Shown one piece after another: positions 15,291 to 23,576 of a stretch of DNA of 64,000 nt. Made by a program: the position numbers and the translations under genes. How positions within the stretch are numbered: position 1 is the stretch's first letter; each line of letters starts with the position of its first letter. This DNA is from Flavobacterium succinicans (GTDB lineage: Bacteria > Bacteroidota > Bacteroidia > Flavobacteriales > Flavobacteriaceae), in contig NZ_JMTM01000065.1 in the NCBI RefSeq assembly GCF_001662485.1, forward strand, positions 171,190 to 235,189. Direction: 5' to 3'. The notes under the pieces were generated by a model. That model was not told where the DNA came from. It worked only from the letters and a program-made list of their open reading frames with translations, and did no database searches.

Positions 15291-15890
15291 TTGTCAGACA
15301 CTCTCTTAAAATATTTGCCTGAACATGCCGTGAAACCAGTTTTTGATCTGATTGTTGCGAATCAGGTACATTTGAAAATTGTCAATGAACGGGTGACGCG
15401 TCATGGGGATTATCGAAGAGGAAGTAGCGGAAAACACGAAATCACGGTAAATTCAAACTTAAACAAATACCGTTTTTTAATCACTTTAATTCACGAAATC
15501 GCCCATTTGGTCGCTTTTGAAAAGTTTGGCCGCAACATTAAACCTCATGGCGCCGAATGGAAATATACATTTCAGCGTTTGATGGTTCCGTTTATAAGAC
15601 CCGAAATTTTTCCAAACCAGTTACTGCCTTTATTAGCAAGACATTTTAAAAATCCGGCAGCAAGTAGTGATACCGATGCTACTTTGGCATTGGCCTTAAA
15701 ACAGTTTGACCAACAAAGCGATAAAAACTATATCTTTGAACTTCCGTATGGGAGTGTTTTTAGAATCCATAACGGAAAAATTTTCAGGAAAGGGGCACTA
15801 AGAACCAAAAGATACGAATGTGTAGAGTTGAGTTCCAATCGGATGTATTTGTTTAATCCTAATGCAGAAGTTGAACTCTTACCACATTAA
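15291..15890 (+). CDS. SprT-like zinc metalloprotease
   Basis: The 199-residue protein has a zinc-protease motif HEIAH (residues 68-72) and a later HGAEW (H86), the order seen in SprT/Spartan-like domains. It has no signal peptide. The only plausible start is TTG at 15291, giving MSDTLLKYLPEH; no in-frame ATG lies near. The repeat array directly upstream may have replaced the original start region and promoter. Bacterial SprT-like proteins are poorly characterized; eukaryotic Spartan degrades DNA-protein crosslinks. The next gene starts 48 bp later. Confidence 0.82.
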   Translation: MSDTLLKYLPEHAVKPVFDLIVANQVHLKIVNERVTRHGDYRRGSSGKHEITVNSNLNKYRFLITLIHEIAHLVAFEKFGRNIKPHGAEWKYTFQRLMVPFIRPEIFPNQLLPLLARHFKNPAASSDTDATLALALKQFDQQSDKNYIFELPYGSVFRIHNGKIFRKGALRTKRYECVELSSNRMYLFNPNAEVELLPH

Positions 15891-15938
15891 ATGCACTGCC
15901 ATTTTGTATGGCAAATGTGCTAAATGATACTAAATACC

Positions 15939-16997
15939 ATGAATAAAAATTATTATGCCATCTTGATGGCTGGAGGAGTAGGGTCAAGATTCTGGCCAGT
16001 GAGCACGACAGATTTTCCAAAACAATTTCACGATATGTTAGGAACGGGAGAAACGTTGATCCAAAAGACATTCAGCAGATTGTCGCATCTAATCCCTAAA
16101 GAAAACATACTAATCCTTACCAATGATGCTTATAATTCCATAGTGCTAGAGCAATTACCTATGGTGAGTCAGGATCAAATTGTATTGGAACCCGCCATGC
16201 GAAATACAGCTCCTTGTATTTTATTTGCTTCGCTAAAGATCAAAAAACTGAATCCAAACGCTGTAGTCGTGGTAGCTCCAAGTGATCATTGGATTGAAGA
16301 TGAAGTGCAGTTTATCGCCAATCTGCAACTCTCTTTTAATTTATGCGAAAAAGAAGATACCCTAATGACTTTGGGTATTTTGCCTACTTTTCCGAATACG
16401 GGTTATGGCTACATCGAATATGATAAATTAGATAGCAGACCTATAAAAAAAGTCGTTCAGTTTCGTGAAAAACCTGATTATCCCACCGCCAGAAAATTTA
16501 TTCAGAGTCGTAACTTTTTATGGAATGCGGGAATTTTTATTTGGAGTATTCCTTCTATTCTCAAGGCTTTCGAGGCTTTTCAACCAGCCATGTTGGCTCA
16601 TTTTATGAAGGGGTATAGTAGTTATAATACCGCTTCTGAGCATGATTTCATAAAAGAATATTACCCATTAGCCGAGAACATTTCTATAGATTATGCCATC
16701 ATGGAAAAAGCAAAAAATACTTTTGTTCTATCCGCTACTTTCGATTGGAATGATTTAGGGACTTGGGGGTCACTTTATGACAAATTACCCAAAGACAAAC
16801 AAGATAATGCCGTGGTCAATGCAACTGTGATTTTAGAAAATGCTTCTAATAATATCATCCGTACGGCTGCCAAAAAACTAGTGGTGATTGATGGATTACA
16901 TGATTTTATTATTGTAGACAAAGAAGATGTTTTGTTGATTTACCCTAAAAGCAAGGAGCAAGACATCAAATTGATTGCCAATAAATTGAAAAAATAA
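15939..16997 (+). CDS. manC: Mannose-1-phosphate guanylyltransferase
   Basis: The protein has 352 residues from the ATG at 15939. It makes GDP-mannose from GTP and mannose 1-phosphate for surface polysaccharides and glycoproteins. It shows the nucleotidyltransferase signature MAGGVGSRFWPVS (about residues 10-22), FREKPD, the substrate segment NAGIFIW and FDWNDLGTWGS. It lacks the C-terminal isomerase domain of bifunctional ManC/AlgA enzymes, so it is the short, monofunctional type. It follows the SprT-like gene closely, but no functional link is evident. Confidence 0.92.
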   Translation: MNKNYYAILMAGGVGSRFWPVSTTDFPKQFHDMLGTGETLIQKTFSRLSHLIPKENILILTNDAYNSIVLEQLPMVSQDQIVLEPAMRNTAPCILFASLKIKKLNPNAVVVVAPSDHWIEDEVQFIANLQLSFNLCEKEDTLMTLGILPTFPNTGYGYIEYDKLDSRPIKKVVQFREKPDYPTARKFIQSRNFLWNAGIFIWSIPSILKAFEAFQPAMLAHFMKGYSSYNTASEHDFIKEYYPLAENISIDYAIMEKAKNTFVLSATFDWNDLGTWGSLYDKLPKDKQDNAVVNATVILENASNNIIRTAAKKLVVIDGLHDFIIVDKEDVLLIYPKSKEQDIKLIANKLKK

Positions 16998-17283
16998 GGT
17001 TTAATAGTCAAAAAAAAGAAAGCCATATAAGTCAATAAAACACTTTGGTTTAGCTATCAAAAATTACTTTTTACTTTTTAATAGTACTATTCATGTCACT
17101 AGTGCGGTTTGATACTAAAAAATTCGTTATTCTTGAATTTTAAAGTTAGGGAAATGAAAAAAAGCTGTTGTGGGTCTTCATTTGGAAGAACATAATCTTC
17201 CTCTACATATTTAACTTCTCGAAGAATAAGACATCATACACAACAAATTAATCTGCTATTTAGAACGCTTTACGGAGCGGATT
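16998..17283. other. Gene-free stretch at the downstream end of the cassette-like array
   Basis: No gene is seen. On the minus strand the sequence behind the 111-residue gene contains CCCACAACAGC (17175-17164), comparable to GCACAAC and GCATAAC behind the other two array genes. The remainder is AT-rich and unremarkable, with no clear terminator behind manC. Confidence 0.45.
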
Positions 17284-17619
17284 CTAAATTATAAAATTTA
17301 AGAGTTTAAATGCTCCAATTCCTAATCCAGCTCCAATCAAGACCCAACAAAGTCTTTGTCTTTTGTCTGCTTGAACAATTTGTCTTTCAATTGTCTTACC
17401 GTTTTTAACTAATTCCAGTTCGATTTCTCCTTTATCGAATTGTTTGTATTTTGATTTCAAAATAAAATTTTCAGAATGCAAGTTTAGATTGTGTTTCACT
17501 CCAGAGAATGAGAATTTTTTAGAAACCGTTTTTCCGTTTAACAAAACACTTTCAATTCCGAACACAGAATTCAGAAATTCTATTTTATTATTTTCAATAT
17601 TAAATTCAGCGTATTTCAT
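17284..17619 (-). CDS. Unknown 111-residue protein with a C-terminal membrane helix
   Basis: No family was recognised. The first 85 residues are charged and beta-rich (with FGIESVLLNGKTVSKKFSF). Residues about 90-109 form a glycine-containing hydrophobic helix (LIGAGLGIGAFKLLNF), so it is probably a tail-anchored membrane protein. It is the last of three same-strand genes separated by attC-like spacers, which suggests lateral acquisition as a cassette. Confidence 0.55.
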   Translation of the reverse strand: MKYAEFNIENNKIEFLNSVFGIESVLLNGKTVSKKFSFSGVKHNLNLHSENFILKSKYKQFDKGEIELELVKNGKTIERQIVQADKRQRLCWVLIGAGLGIGAFKLLNFII

Positions 17620-17647
17620 TTTTCGTTAGTTTTTTTTAGCATTGTTT

Positions 17648-17968
17648 ACAACGTTCGGGCACTACAGCGGGATTTTATATAATGATTTGACACATAAAAC
17701 ATCTAAAGATATTTACGTAAAAAGTCAGGAGACTTTTATCACTTTTACGGTTTACAAAACGATTTAAAATGGCGCGAAGTCTGAGACATTCGCGCAGCCT
17801 TAACGACAAATTTATCTATTACTAAGAACACTTTGTGGAGCGGGGGGGGGCTTTGTGGCAGTAGGGGATTTATGAAAACCGAAACAATCTACCGTCGCTG
17901 AAACTTGATAAAAGTAATAAATTTCAATTAACCACGAAAACCCCTATTGCACAAAACCCTTGTTGTGC
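17648..17968. repeat. attC-like structured spacer between array genes
   Basis: The spacer begins with ACAACGTTCGGGCACTACAGC (plus strand, 17648 onward; core ACAACGTTC) and ends with CCTTGTTGTGCG (17959-17970). TTTGTGGCAGTAGGGG (17852-17867) is nearly complementary to CCCCTATTGCACAAA (17941-17955). The core ACAACGTTC plus GC(A/G)CTACA recurs at 18711 in the next spacer. A run of nine G residues occurs at 17842-17850. The form R''-arm-loop-arm-R' resembles integron attC sites. Confidence 0.5.
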
Positions 17969-17977
17969 GACATCTAT

Positions 17978-18685
17978 CTAGGTTAATGCCTTTCTCAAGG
18001 AAATTCCCAATTCATTCATCTTTGAATATATTTCACCAGGTCTAAATTCGTGATTAGCAAAGTTTGGAGTAGGATTACTTCCTCCGAAAGTTTTTCCAAT
18101 GCCTCGTGCTCTACTCATGTCTACCATAGTTGGATGTTTATTTACAATCATCATTATTCCCGAGTTAACAAATTGTTCTGTGTGTTCTACTGGGAATTTT
18201 TTATCATCAAGTTCAAGGAATTTGAACAAATCTTTGATAAATAAATGCTCAATCGCTTTACAACATTTAAGAAACTGTTCATAGGTTATTTTATGTTTTA
18301 AAAATGCTTTGAATAATTTTCCGACTATTTCTGCTTTCTGAGAATCTTCACTTTTATCGATTATGTACAGTAACTTTTCACCGACTTTTATTTCATATTC
18401 TTTTGAAGATTCAATTTTATTAATTTCATCAAGCCTTATCTTTGGTGGTATTTCAGAAATTTCTTTTAAAAAACGAATTAGTTTTCTAGTGAACAATGCA
18501 TCTTTAATTCCAATATATCCTTTACCTAGTCCCATAATTGTAGAAAGTACTGGAATTTCTTTAAGAATGCCATCTTTTAAAAAGGTATCTCCAATTATTT
18601 CAGCTAATTCAATTGTTATGTTTTGAAGTTCACTTTCTTTAATTGTTGATTCTAAAGCGTCTGATAAAGTGGTTATATTCGTCAT
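17978..18685 (-). CDS. Unknown 235-residue cassette-type protein
   Basis: The family was not identified. An N-terminal helical part (ITIELAEIIGDTFLKDG) leads into a hydrophobic, glycine-containing segment around residues 42-65 (IPVLSTIMGLGKGYIGIKDALF), then KLIRFLKEI and a Lys/Glu-rich helical domain; the tail has RARGIGKTFGG. The segment could insert in a membrane or be a buried helix. The composition is lysine-rich and AT-rich relative to flanking core genes. It is flanked by attC-like spacers and is the middle gene of the array. A defence or stress role is possible but unsupported. Confidence 0.6.
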   Translation of the reverse strand: MTNITTLSDALESTIKESELQNITIELAEIIGDTFLKDGILKEIPVLSTIMGLGKGYIGIKDALFTRKLIRFLKEISEIPPKIRLDEINKIESSKEYEIKVGEKLLYIIDKSEDSQKAEIVGKLFKAFLKHKITYEQFLKCCKAIEHLFIKDLFKFLELDDKKFPVEHTEQFVNSGIMMIVNKHPTMVDMSRARGIGKTFGGSNPTPNFANHEFRPGEIYSKMNELGISLRKALT

Positions 18686-18708
18686 ATTTTACGTGGATTT
18701 TGAATGTG

Positions 18709-18841
18709 GCACAACGTTCCCGCGCTACACGCAGGCTGGAATTAAAGATGCGTAATCTTTCTGTTAAAAACAAATGCATCAAACACAAACCATTTTTCCA
18801 TTAAGCCAATTGTCCAAATCCGTTGTAGCTGTTATGCGTTC
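18709..18841. repeat. Second attC-like structured spacer
   Basis: On the plus strand it runs from GCACAACGTTCCCGCGCTACACGC (core ACAACGTTC, 18711) to TTGTAGCTGTTATGCG (18823-18838). GCACAAC and GTTATGC can pair with one wobble, and CTACA pairs with TGTAG. The layout of outer 7-mers and inner arms is that of an attC-type recombination site about 130 bp long. Confidence 0.5.
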
Positions 18842-18853
18842 GGTTTTTTCTGT

Positions 18854-19318
18854 TTAGTTTTTATTCAGCTTTTTCAGAATTATAATTGGTTTAAATTCAA
18901 TTTCTTCACAAGCATAACAATTTGCTTTATGAAACTGTTCAAATTCTCCAAACTTTGTCTGATAAGTTTTATAACCAACTTTTTCAATTTCAAAATTTCC
19001 GTAACAGTAAGCAAAGGGCAAATCTAATGGTGTATGTATCCATTCAATTCTTGACTTTTCTTCAAGTTGAAAATTTCCATTTTCATCAGTCTTTGTCGTC
19101 TGTGATCTATACTTTGTATATTCATAATATCCCCATTTTTTGTTTACTGATTCTAATTCTTCAATTCGAAAAACAATTGCACCTTTTATTGGATTTCTAT
19201 TTTCGTCAATTACCTTTCCTTTTATTTTAGGTACATATATTACTTTTGATGGATGTATAAAAATTCCAATTACAAGAATTAGAAAAACTGTTAGAAATAT
19301 TTTAGTTGATTTTTTCAT
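18854..19318 (-). CDS. Membrane-anchored carboxypeptidase-regulatory-like protein
   Basis: The 154-residue protein has an N-terminal membrane helix (about residues 6-22) and then a small beta-sandwich of the carboxypeptidase-regulatory or transthyretin-like type: KIKGKVIDENRNPIKGAIV, TKTDENGNFQLEE, and a late KVGYKTYQT. Two cysteines are close together (CYACEE). It is probably exposed to the periplasm. It is the first gene of the array; the sequence TTAGCCGTTATTTT before it (minus strand) is a possible half-site. Confidence 0.65.
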   Translation of the reverse strand: MKKSTKIFLTVFLILVIGIFIHPSKVIYVPKIKGKVIDENRNPIKGAIVFRIEELESVNKKWGYYEYTKYRSQTTKTDENGNFQLEEKSRIEWIHTPLDLPFAYCYGNFEIEKVGYKTYQTKFGEFEQFHKANCYACEEIEFKPIIILKKLNKN

Positions 19319-19345
19319 TATTCATTTCGTTCAGTTAAAATAACG

Positions 19346-19652
19346 GCTAACTTGCTTATAGATCTGTGATTGTATTCTTGCTTTTGTCTCTCCCAAATAT
19401 ATTTCTTTTTCCTTAAAAAATATAGAAATTTTCTGTAAGAATGCTATACAATCTGCAAAATCCCAAATCCCAAATCCTAAATTCCAAATCTCAACTTCTA
19501 ACTTCGCATAAGGGATAGGAATGGCATCCTTTGCTGGCGGTTCTTTTAGCCAGCAAAGATATAATGGATAGCCCGACCCCGAGGAGCAGGGTCGTGTGGT
19601 TTGGCAAGGTTGTGTGGCTCGGGGGTATGCCCAAAACAGAAAAAATGTGAAA
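19346..19652. other. Gene-free stretch with short tandem repeats
   Basis: No gene is seen. Positions about 19457-19493 hold five imperfect copies of an AAATCCC(A)-like unit (AAATCCCAAATCCCAAATCC and variants). The palindromic repeat copy B follows at 19511-19630. Confidence 0.6.
19511..19630. repeat. Palindromic intergenic repeat, family I, copy B
   Basis: It contains TGGCATCCTTTGCTGGC, a perfect 9-bp stem (19530-19538 with 19549-19557), then GATATAATGGATAGCCCGAC, a GACCC/GGGTC hairpin, and GGCTCGGGGGTATGCCC. The framework GGCATCCTTTGC...GCAAAGATATAAYGGAYAGC matches copy A. It ends 23 bp from the Nudix-family gene's stop codon. Confidence 0.6.
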
Positions 19653-20414
19653 TTACCAGCCTTGGGTGAGGCCATTTTTTACGACTTCTTCGTAGCGTTC
19701 TTTGTCAAAACGGTACAAGTTGGGCGCCTTGTGTGCGACGTTGCTTTTCTTTTCGTCGAGTTTGATGAGGATGCCTATGGCCGTGATTTTTCGGAGGAAA
19801 TTGCGGCGGTCGAGCTGGCGTCCTAGTATGGTTTCGTAGAGTTTTTGCAACTCGGGTATGGTGAATTTTTCGGGTAAAAGGTTGTAGCCTACGGGCATCA
19901 AATTGAGCTCGGTGCGGAGTGTGGCCAAGGCGGTGTCTAGGATTTCGCGGTGGTCCAAAATGAGTTCGGGCACGGCGCTGTGGTCAATCCATTCTACTAC
20001 TTCTTTGTTGCCCTCGGGTTGTGGTACCGTTTGCGAGAAATCGACCAAGGCATAATAGCCCACGGTGACAAATCGGTTCAAATACCATTGTGCAGCTTCG
20101 GGGGTAAGTCCATAAAATTGCACAACTTTTTGACTAAAATCGGCCTGGTTGCGTTGCACTTTTCCAAAGGTGGCAAACTGGCGCAGGAAGATGCCTTTGA
20201 CTCCCGTTCGTCCGTACAAAATAGAGACTGCTGCTTGGTCCAAATCTTCGTCGACGGGAACAAAACCGCCAGGCAATGCCCATTGGTCGCTGTATTTGGT
20301 CTTGTTCAAGAGCACTTTGAGTTGGTTGTTATGAAAACCAAAAATGACACAATCTATGGATAATCCAGGTTGGAATTGGTCTTTATTCTCGAGTATTTTC
20401 AGTAACATCTGCAT
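19653..20414 (-). CDS. Nudix-derived transcriptional regulator (NrtR/AraR type)
   Basis: The 253-residue protein has a Nudix domain (about residues 14-150) and a C-terminal winged helix (about 165-250, with FTIPELQKLYETILGRQLDRRNFLRKI). The Nudix box begins GGFVPVDEDLDQ, but the catalytic REUxEE part is replaced by VSILYG, so hydrolysis is unlikely and the domain is probably a ligand sensor. In Bacteroides an NrtR-type protein (AraR) controls arabinose genes, so a sugar-derived ligand is plausible. It diverges from a GH3 gene. A palindrome ATTG-TGAGCG-CAAT at 20438-20451 lies 24 bp before its ATG. Its GC content is visibly higher than that of the array beside it. Confidence 0.8.
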   Translation of the reverse strand: MQMLLKILENKDQFQPGLSIDCVIFGFHNNQLKVLLNKTKYSDQWALPGGFVPVDEDLDQAAVSILYGRTGVKGIFLRQFATFGKVQRNQADFSQKVVQFYGLTPEAAQWYLNRFVTVGYYALVDFSQTVPQPEGNKEVVEWIDHSAVPELILDHREILDTALATLRTELNLMPVGYNLLPEKFTIPELQKLYETILGRQLDRRNFLRKITAIGILIKLDEKKSNVAHKAPNLYRFDKERYEEVVKNGLTQGW

Positions 20415-20947
20415 CTTCTTTAAATTAATACGCCGCTATTGTGAGCGCAATTTAGTTTTTTTTGAGGAACAAAATACCAATTTTTTGCTCAAGCCAAGTA
20501 TTCGCTTTTAAAATTTCCGCCACAAATTACACGAATGAACGCTAATTCATAACTGTTGGATGAAAGTGAAACAAAATAAAAAAATAACCACATAGAATCA
20601 TAGATAAAATTTTGTAGAAGAAAATAACAGAAATAGCACTATTTCTCACATAGGAATGGCTATGTGAATAGTAAAACGTCTATTTCTTTCTTTCAAAAAC
20701 TATAAATTCTATGAAACTCCTATGTGGTAAAAAATTAAAACAACTTATTGACAGTGCTTTAACCCAATAAATTCTCATATAGATTTTTGAAATAACTTCT
20801 TAATCCTTAAAATTTTACGTACATAAAACTAGATTTCACTAAAAAAGAGGCTTTTTTTTGAGCGATGTGTTTTTTTAATCAAAAATAAATGTACATTGCG
20901 TCAAAACAACACAATACTATTTTACTATAAACCAAACCTTTACCAGT
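20415..20947. other. Divergent intergenic region between regulator and GH3 genes
   Basis: The 533 bp hold the palindrome at 20438-20451 near the regulator start and family II repeat copy 1 (20587-20728). A 200-bp AT-rich leader before the GH3 gene follows, with no perfect TAnnTTTG box. No gene was found. Confidence 0.6.
20587..20728. repeat. Palindromic repeat, family II, copy 1
   Basis: The ends ACCACATAGAATCATAGA and CTATGAAACTCCTATGTGGT are inverted repeats. Inside are GAAATAGCACTATTTC and CACATAGGAATGGCTATGTG, both palindromic, and AGTAAAACGTCTATTTC. Copies 2 and 3 lie at 23333-23470 and 24739-24877. It encodes no protein. Confidence 0.85.
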
Positions 20948-23278
20948 ATGAGAAAAAGTTATGTTTTGGGATGCTTCTTTTTTGCCGTGCTCTCAGCGAG
21001 TGCGCAAACGACCGATTATCGTGAGAAAGCCAAGAAAATAGTGGCACAAATGACGCTTGAAGAAAAAGCATCGTTGTGTTCGGGCGAAACCGCTTGGTCT
21101 ACACAGGCAATTCCAAGATTGGGTGTTCCGTCGATTTTTATGACCGATGGCCCACACGGTTTGCGCAAAGCAGAAGGTTTTGATTTTACGAATAGTGTTC
21201 CTGCGACTTGTTTTCCAACAGCTTCAGGTTTGGCTTCGTCGTGGAATAAAGAATTAGTAAAACGAGTGGGCGAAGCCTTAGCTACCGAATCTCAAGCCAA
21301 TGACGTACAGATTTTGTTGGGTCCTGGCATCAATATGAAACGTTCTCCGCTTGGTGGACGCAACTTCGAATATTTCTCTGAAGACCCCGTTTTGTCTGGA
21401 AAAATTGCCGCTGCTTTTATCAACGGCGTGCAAAGCAAAGGCGTGGGAACTTCGTTAAAACATTTTGCCGCAAACAACCAAGAATTTGAACGTATGTCGA
21501 ATAGTTCAGTGGTGGACGAACGCACGCTAAGTGAAATTTATTTTCCTGCTTTTGAAATTGCGGTAAAAGAAGCCCAACCTTGGACCGTAATGTGTTCGTA
21601 CAACAAACTAAACGGGGTATATGCCTCAGAAAACGAATACTTACTGACCGATGTTTTGAAGAAAAAATGGGGATTTCAAGGTTTTGTAGTATCGGATTGG
21701 GGCGCTGTCAACGACCGACCTTTGGGCGTAACCGCAGGTTTGAACTTAGAAATGCCTGCTAGTGGAGGTTTTAACAACAAAAAAATTGTAGACGCGGTTA
21801 AAAAAGGCACTTTATCCGAATCGAAATTGGATGAAATTGTCATCGAAACCCTGGCCATCACGCTCAAAGCCAAAGACAGTCACCAACAAGGTATCGTGGT
21901 CGACAAAGCCAAACATCATACTTTGGCAAGAGAAGCCAGTGGAGAATCGATTGTGCTTCTAAAAAATAGCAATGGGATTTTGCCCCTGAAAGTATCTGCT
22001 AAAAAAGTAGCTATCATTGGCGCTTTTGCCAAAAAACCACGCTATCAAGGCGCGGGAAGTTCGCAAGTAAAACCTACTCAAATAGAAAATGCTTTCGACG
22101 AATTGCAAAAATTAGCAAAGGGAACTACTTTCAGTTATGCCGAAGGTTATACCTCAGCGGGAGACACTAACGCTACTTTGCTTAACGAAGCTGTAAAAAA
22201 TGCCAAAGGCGCTGAAACTGTTCTATTGTTTGCAGGCCTTCCAGACGTGTACGAATCCGAAGGTTATGACAGAGCCAATATGGATTTGCCCGCAGGTCAC
22301 AATCAATTGATTGATGCGGTTGCGAAAGTAAATAAAAACGTGGTCGTTATTCTATTGAATGGGTCGGCAGTAAGCACTCCTTGGAAAAAAGAAGTCGCTT
22401 CCATTGTAGAAGCCTATTTGGGCGGACAAGCTGGAGGTGGCGCCATAGCCGATGTGCTTACGGGCAAAGTAAACCCTTCTGGAAAATTGTCTGAAACTTT
22501 CCCGATGCGTTTAGAAGATACACCAACGGCTATCGATTTTCCCTCAAAAGATGGAGTTGCTAATTACGGTGAAGGTGTTTTTATTGGTTACCGTTATTAC
22601 GACAAAAAGAAAATCGAACCTAATTTCCCTTTTGGATTTGGATTGAGTTATACCACTTTTAGCTATTCGGATATCAAAGCCAATATGACTTCTGCCAAAG
22701 ATTCGGATGCGATTACTATCTCCGTGAAAGTAAAAAACACAGGAAAAGTAGCTGGAAAAGAGGTAGTACAATTGTATGTTCACGAACAAGAAACAGCACT
22801 TAGTCGTCCTGAAAACGAATTGAAGCATTTCGAAAAAATAGCTTTGGCACCTGGAGAAGAAAAAACAGTACAGTTTCAATTGTCCTCCCGCGATTTTGCC
22901 TATTACAGCACCACCGCTCACGACTGGATTGTGAAATCGGGTAAGTTTGACATTCGTGTGGGAAGCTCCTCTAGAGATTTGCCTTTGCAAGAAACATTGG
23001 ACATTCAGTCTACCAAAATCCTTACGCCTGTTTTTACCCGTAACTCTTTGTTGAAAGAGTTCAAACAAACCAAAAACAGCGCTGTAATCTACGAGGCCTT
23101 GACGCGAAGCTTTACGGGTAGCACTAAAAAAGCGGAAACAGAAGAAGAGAAAAAAGCCGAAGCCTTTATGATAGCAATGCTTGCCGATATGCCTATCAAT
23201 AAATTCTTGTTGCTTTCTGGCGGAAAATTTACCGAGGAACAGTTACAAGCCTTGTTGCAAGCGGCTAATGCGAAATAG
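20948..23278 (+). CDS. GH3 beta-glucosidase
   Basis: The 776-residue enzyme has a signal peptide (about residues 1-19, ASAQ), so it acts in the periplasm or outside. The GH3 N-terminal barrel includes DGPHGLR, KHFAANNQE and the nucleophile motif GFVVSDWG with D250. The alpha/beta C-terminal domain follows, and then a fibronectin-III-like domain (VVQLYVHEQE, about residues 610-690). About 70 further residues form a charged tail ending in a helix, which is longer than usual. It hydrolyses terminal beta-linked glucose from oligosaccharides, but the exact linkage is not readable. It is not part of the minus-strand PUL. Family II repeats lie on both sides, and its divergent neighbour is the Nudix-type regulator. 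Confidence 0.92.
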   Translation: MRKSYVLGCFFFAVLSASAQTTDYREKAKKIVAQMTLEEKASLCSGETAWSTQAIPRLGVPSIFMTDGPHGLRKAEGFDFTNSVPATCFPTASGLASSWNKELVKRVGEALATESQANDVQILLGPGINMKRSPLGGRNFEYFSEDPVLSGKIAAAFINGVQSKGVGTSLKHFAANNQEFERMSNSSVVDERTLSEIYFPAFEIAVKEAQPWTVMCSYNKLNGVYASENEYLLTDVLKKKWGFQGFVVSDWGAVNDRPLGVTAGLNLEMPASGGFNNKKIVDAVKKGTLSESKLDEIVIETLAITLKAKDSHQQGIVVDKAKHHTLAREASGESIVLLKNSNGILPLKVSAKKVAIIGAFAKKPRYQGAGSSQVKPTQIENAFDELQKLAKGTTFSYAEGYTSAGDTNATLLNEAVKNAKGAETVLLFAGLPDVYESEGYDRANMDLPAGHNQLIDAVAKVNKNVVVILLNGSAVSTPWKKEVASIVEAYLGGQAGGGAIADVLTGKVNPSGKLSETFPMRLEDTPTAIDFPSKDGVANYGEGVFIGYRYYDKKKIEPNFPFGFGLSYTTFSYSDIKANMTSAKDSDAITISVKVKNTGKVAGKEVVQLYVHEQETALSRPENELKHFEKIALAPGEEKTVQFQLSSRDFAYYSTTAHDWIVKSGKFDIRVGSSSRDLPLQETLDIQSTKILTPVFTRNSLLKEFKQTKNSAVIYEALTRSFTGSTKKAETEEEKKAEAFMIAMLADMPINKFLLLSGGKFTEEQLQALLQAANAK

Positions 23279-23332
23279 AAATTTAATTTTATCTATAAAA
23301 CACTGAGTTAATTGCTATAAAATAAATGTATA

Positions 23333-23470
23333 ACCACATAGAATCATAGAACTATGCTAATGCTACAAAGAAAAAATAGAAATAGCACTATTTCCCACAT
23401 AGCATAACTATGTAAAAGTAAAACGCCTATTTCATTTTTAAAAGCTTTAAATTCTATGCCTCTATGTGGT
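23333..23470. repeat. Palindromic repeat, family II, copy 2
   Basis: The ends ACCACATAGAATCATAGA and TCTATGCCTCTATGTGGT are inverted. Internal GAAATAGCACTATTTC and CACATAGCATAACTATGT palindromes and AGTAAAACGCCTATTTC match copies 1 and 3. It lies directly behind the GH3 stop. Confidence 0.85.
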
Positions 23471-23531
23471 GGAAAATAATTTCATAGAACAGTTTTCTAT
23501 AAATTTTGGTTGTTATAAATGTTGTTTCAAT

Positions 23532-23563
23532 TGAGGCTGTTTTGAGCGACAGCCTCATTTTTT
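23532..23563 (+). terminator. Rho-independent terminator behind the GH3 gene
   Basis: A perfect 9-bp stem TGAGGCTGT/ACAGCCTCA (23532-23540 and 23549-23557) is followed by TTTTTT. It lies 254 bp behind the GH3 stop, beyond repeat copy 2, and just before the acyltransferase start. Confidence 0.85.
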
Positions 23564-23576
23564 AAAATCTTTGCCA

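Noticed and set aside
17800..19345. CRISPR-like or toxin-antitoxin organization in the cassette region
   Set aside because: There are no regularly spaced identical repeats, no cas genes, and no pair of small overlapping genes; spacing fits attC-like units better.
20438..20451. A true LacI/lac operator
   Set aside because: It resembles the symmetric lac operator core by chance of sequence, but no LacI-type gene is in the window; listed only as a candidate site for the adjacent Nudix-type regulator.
22544..23068. 174-codon minus-strand frame within the GH3 gene
   Set aside because: The GH3 frame has clear family motifs across this region; the antisense product is unlike known proteins.
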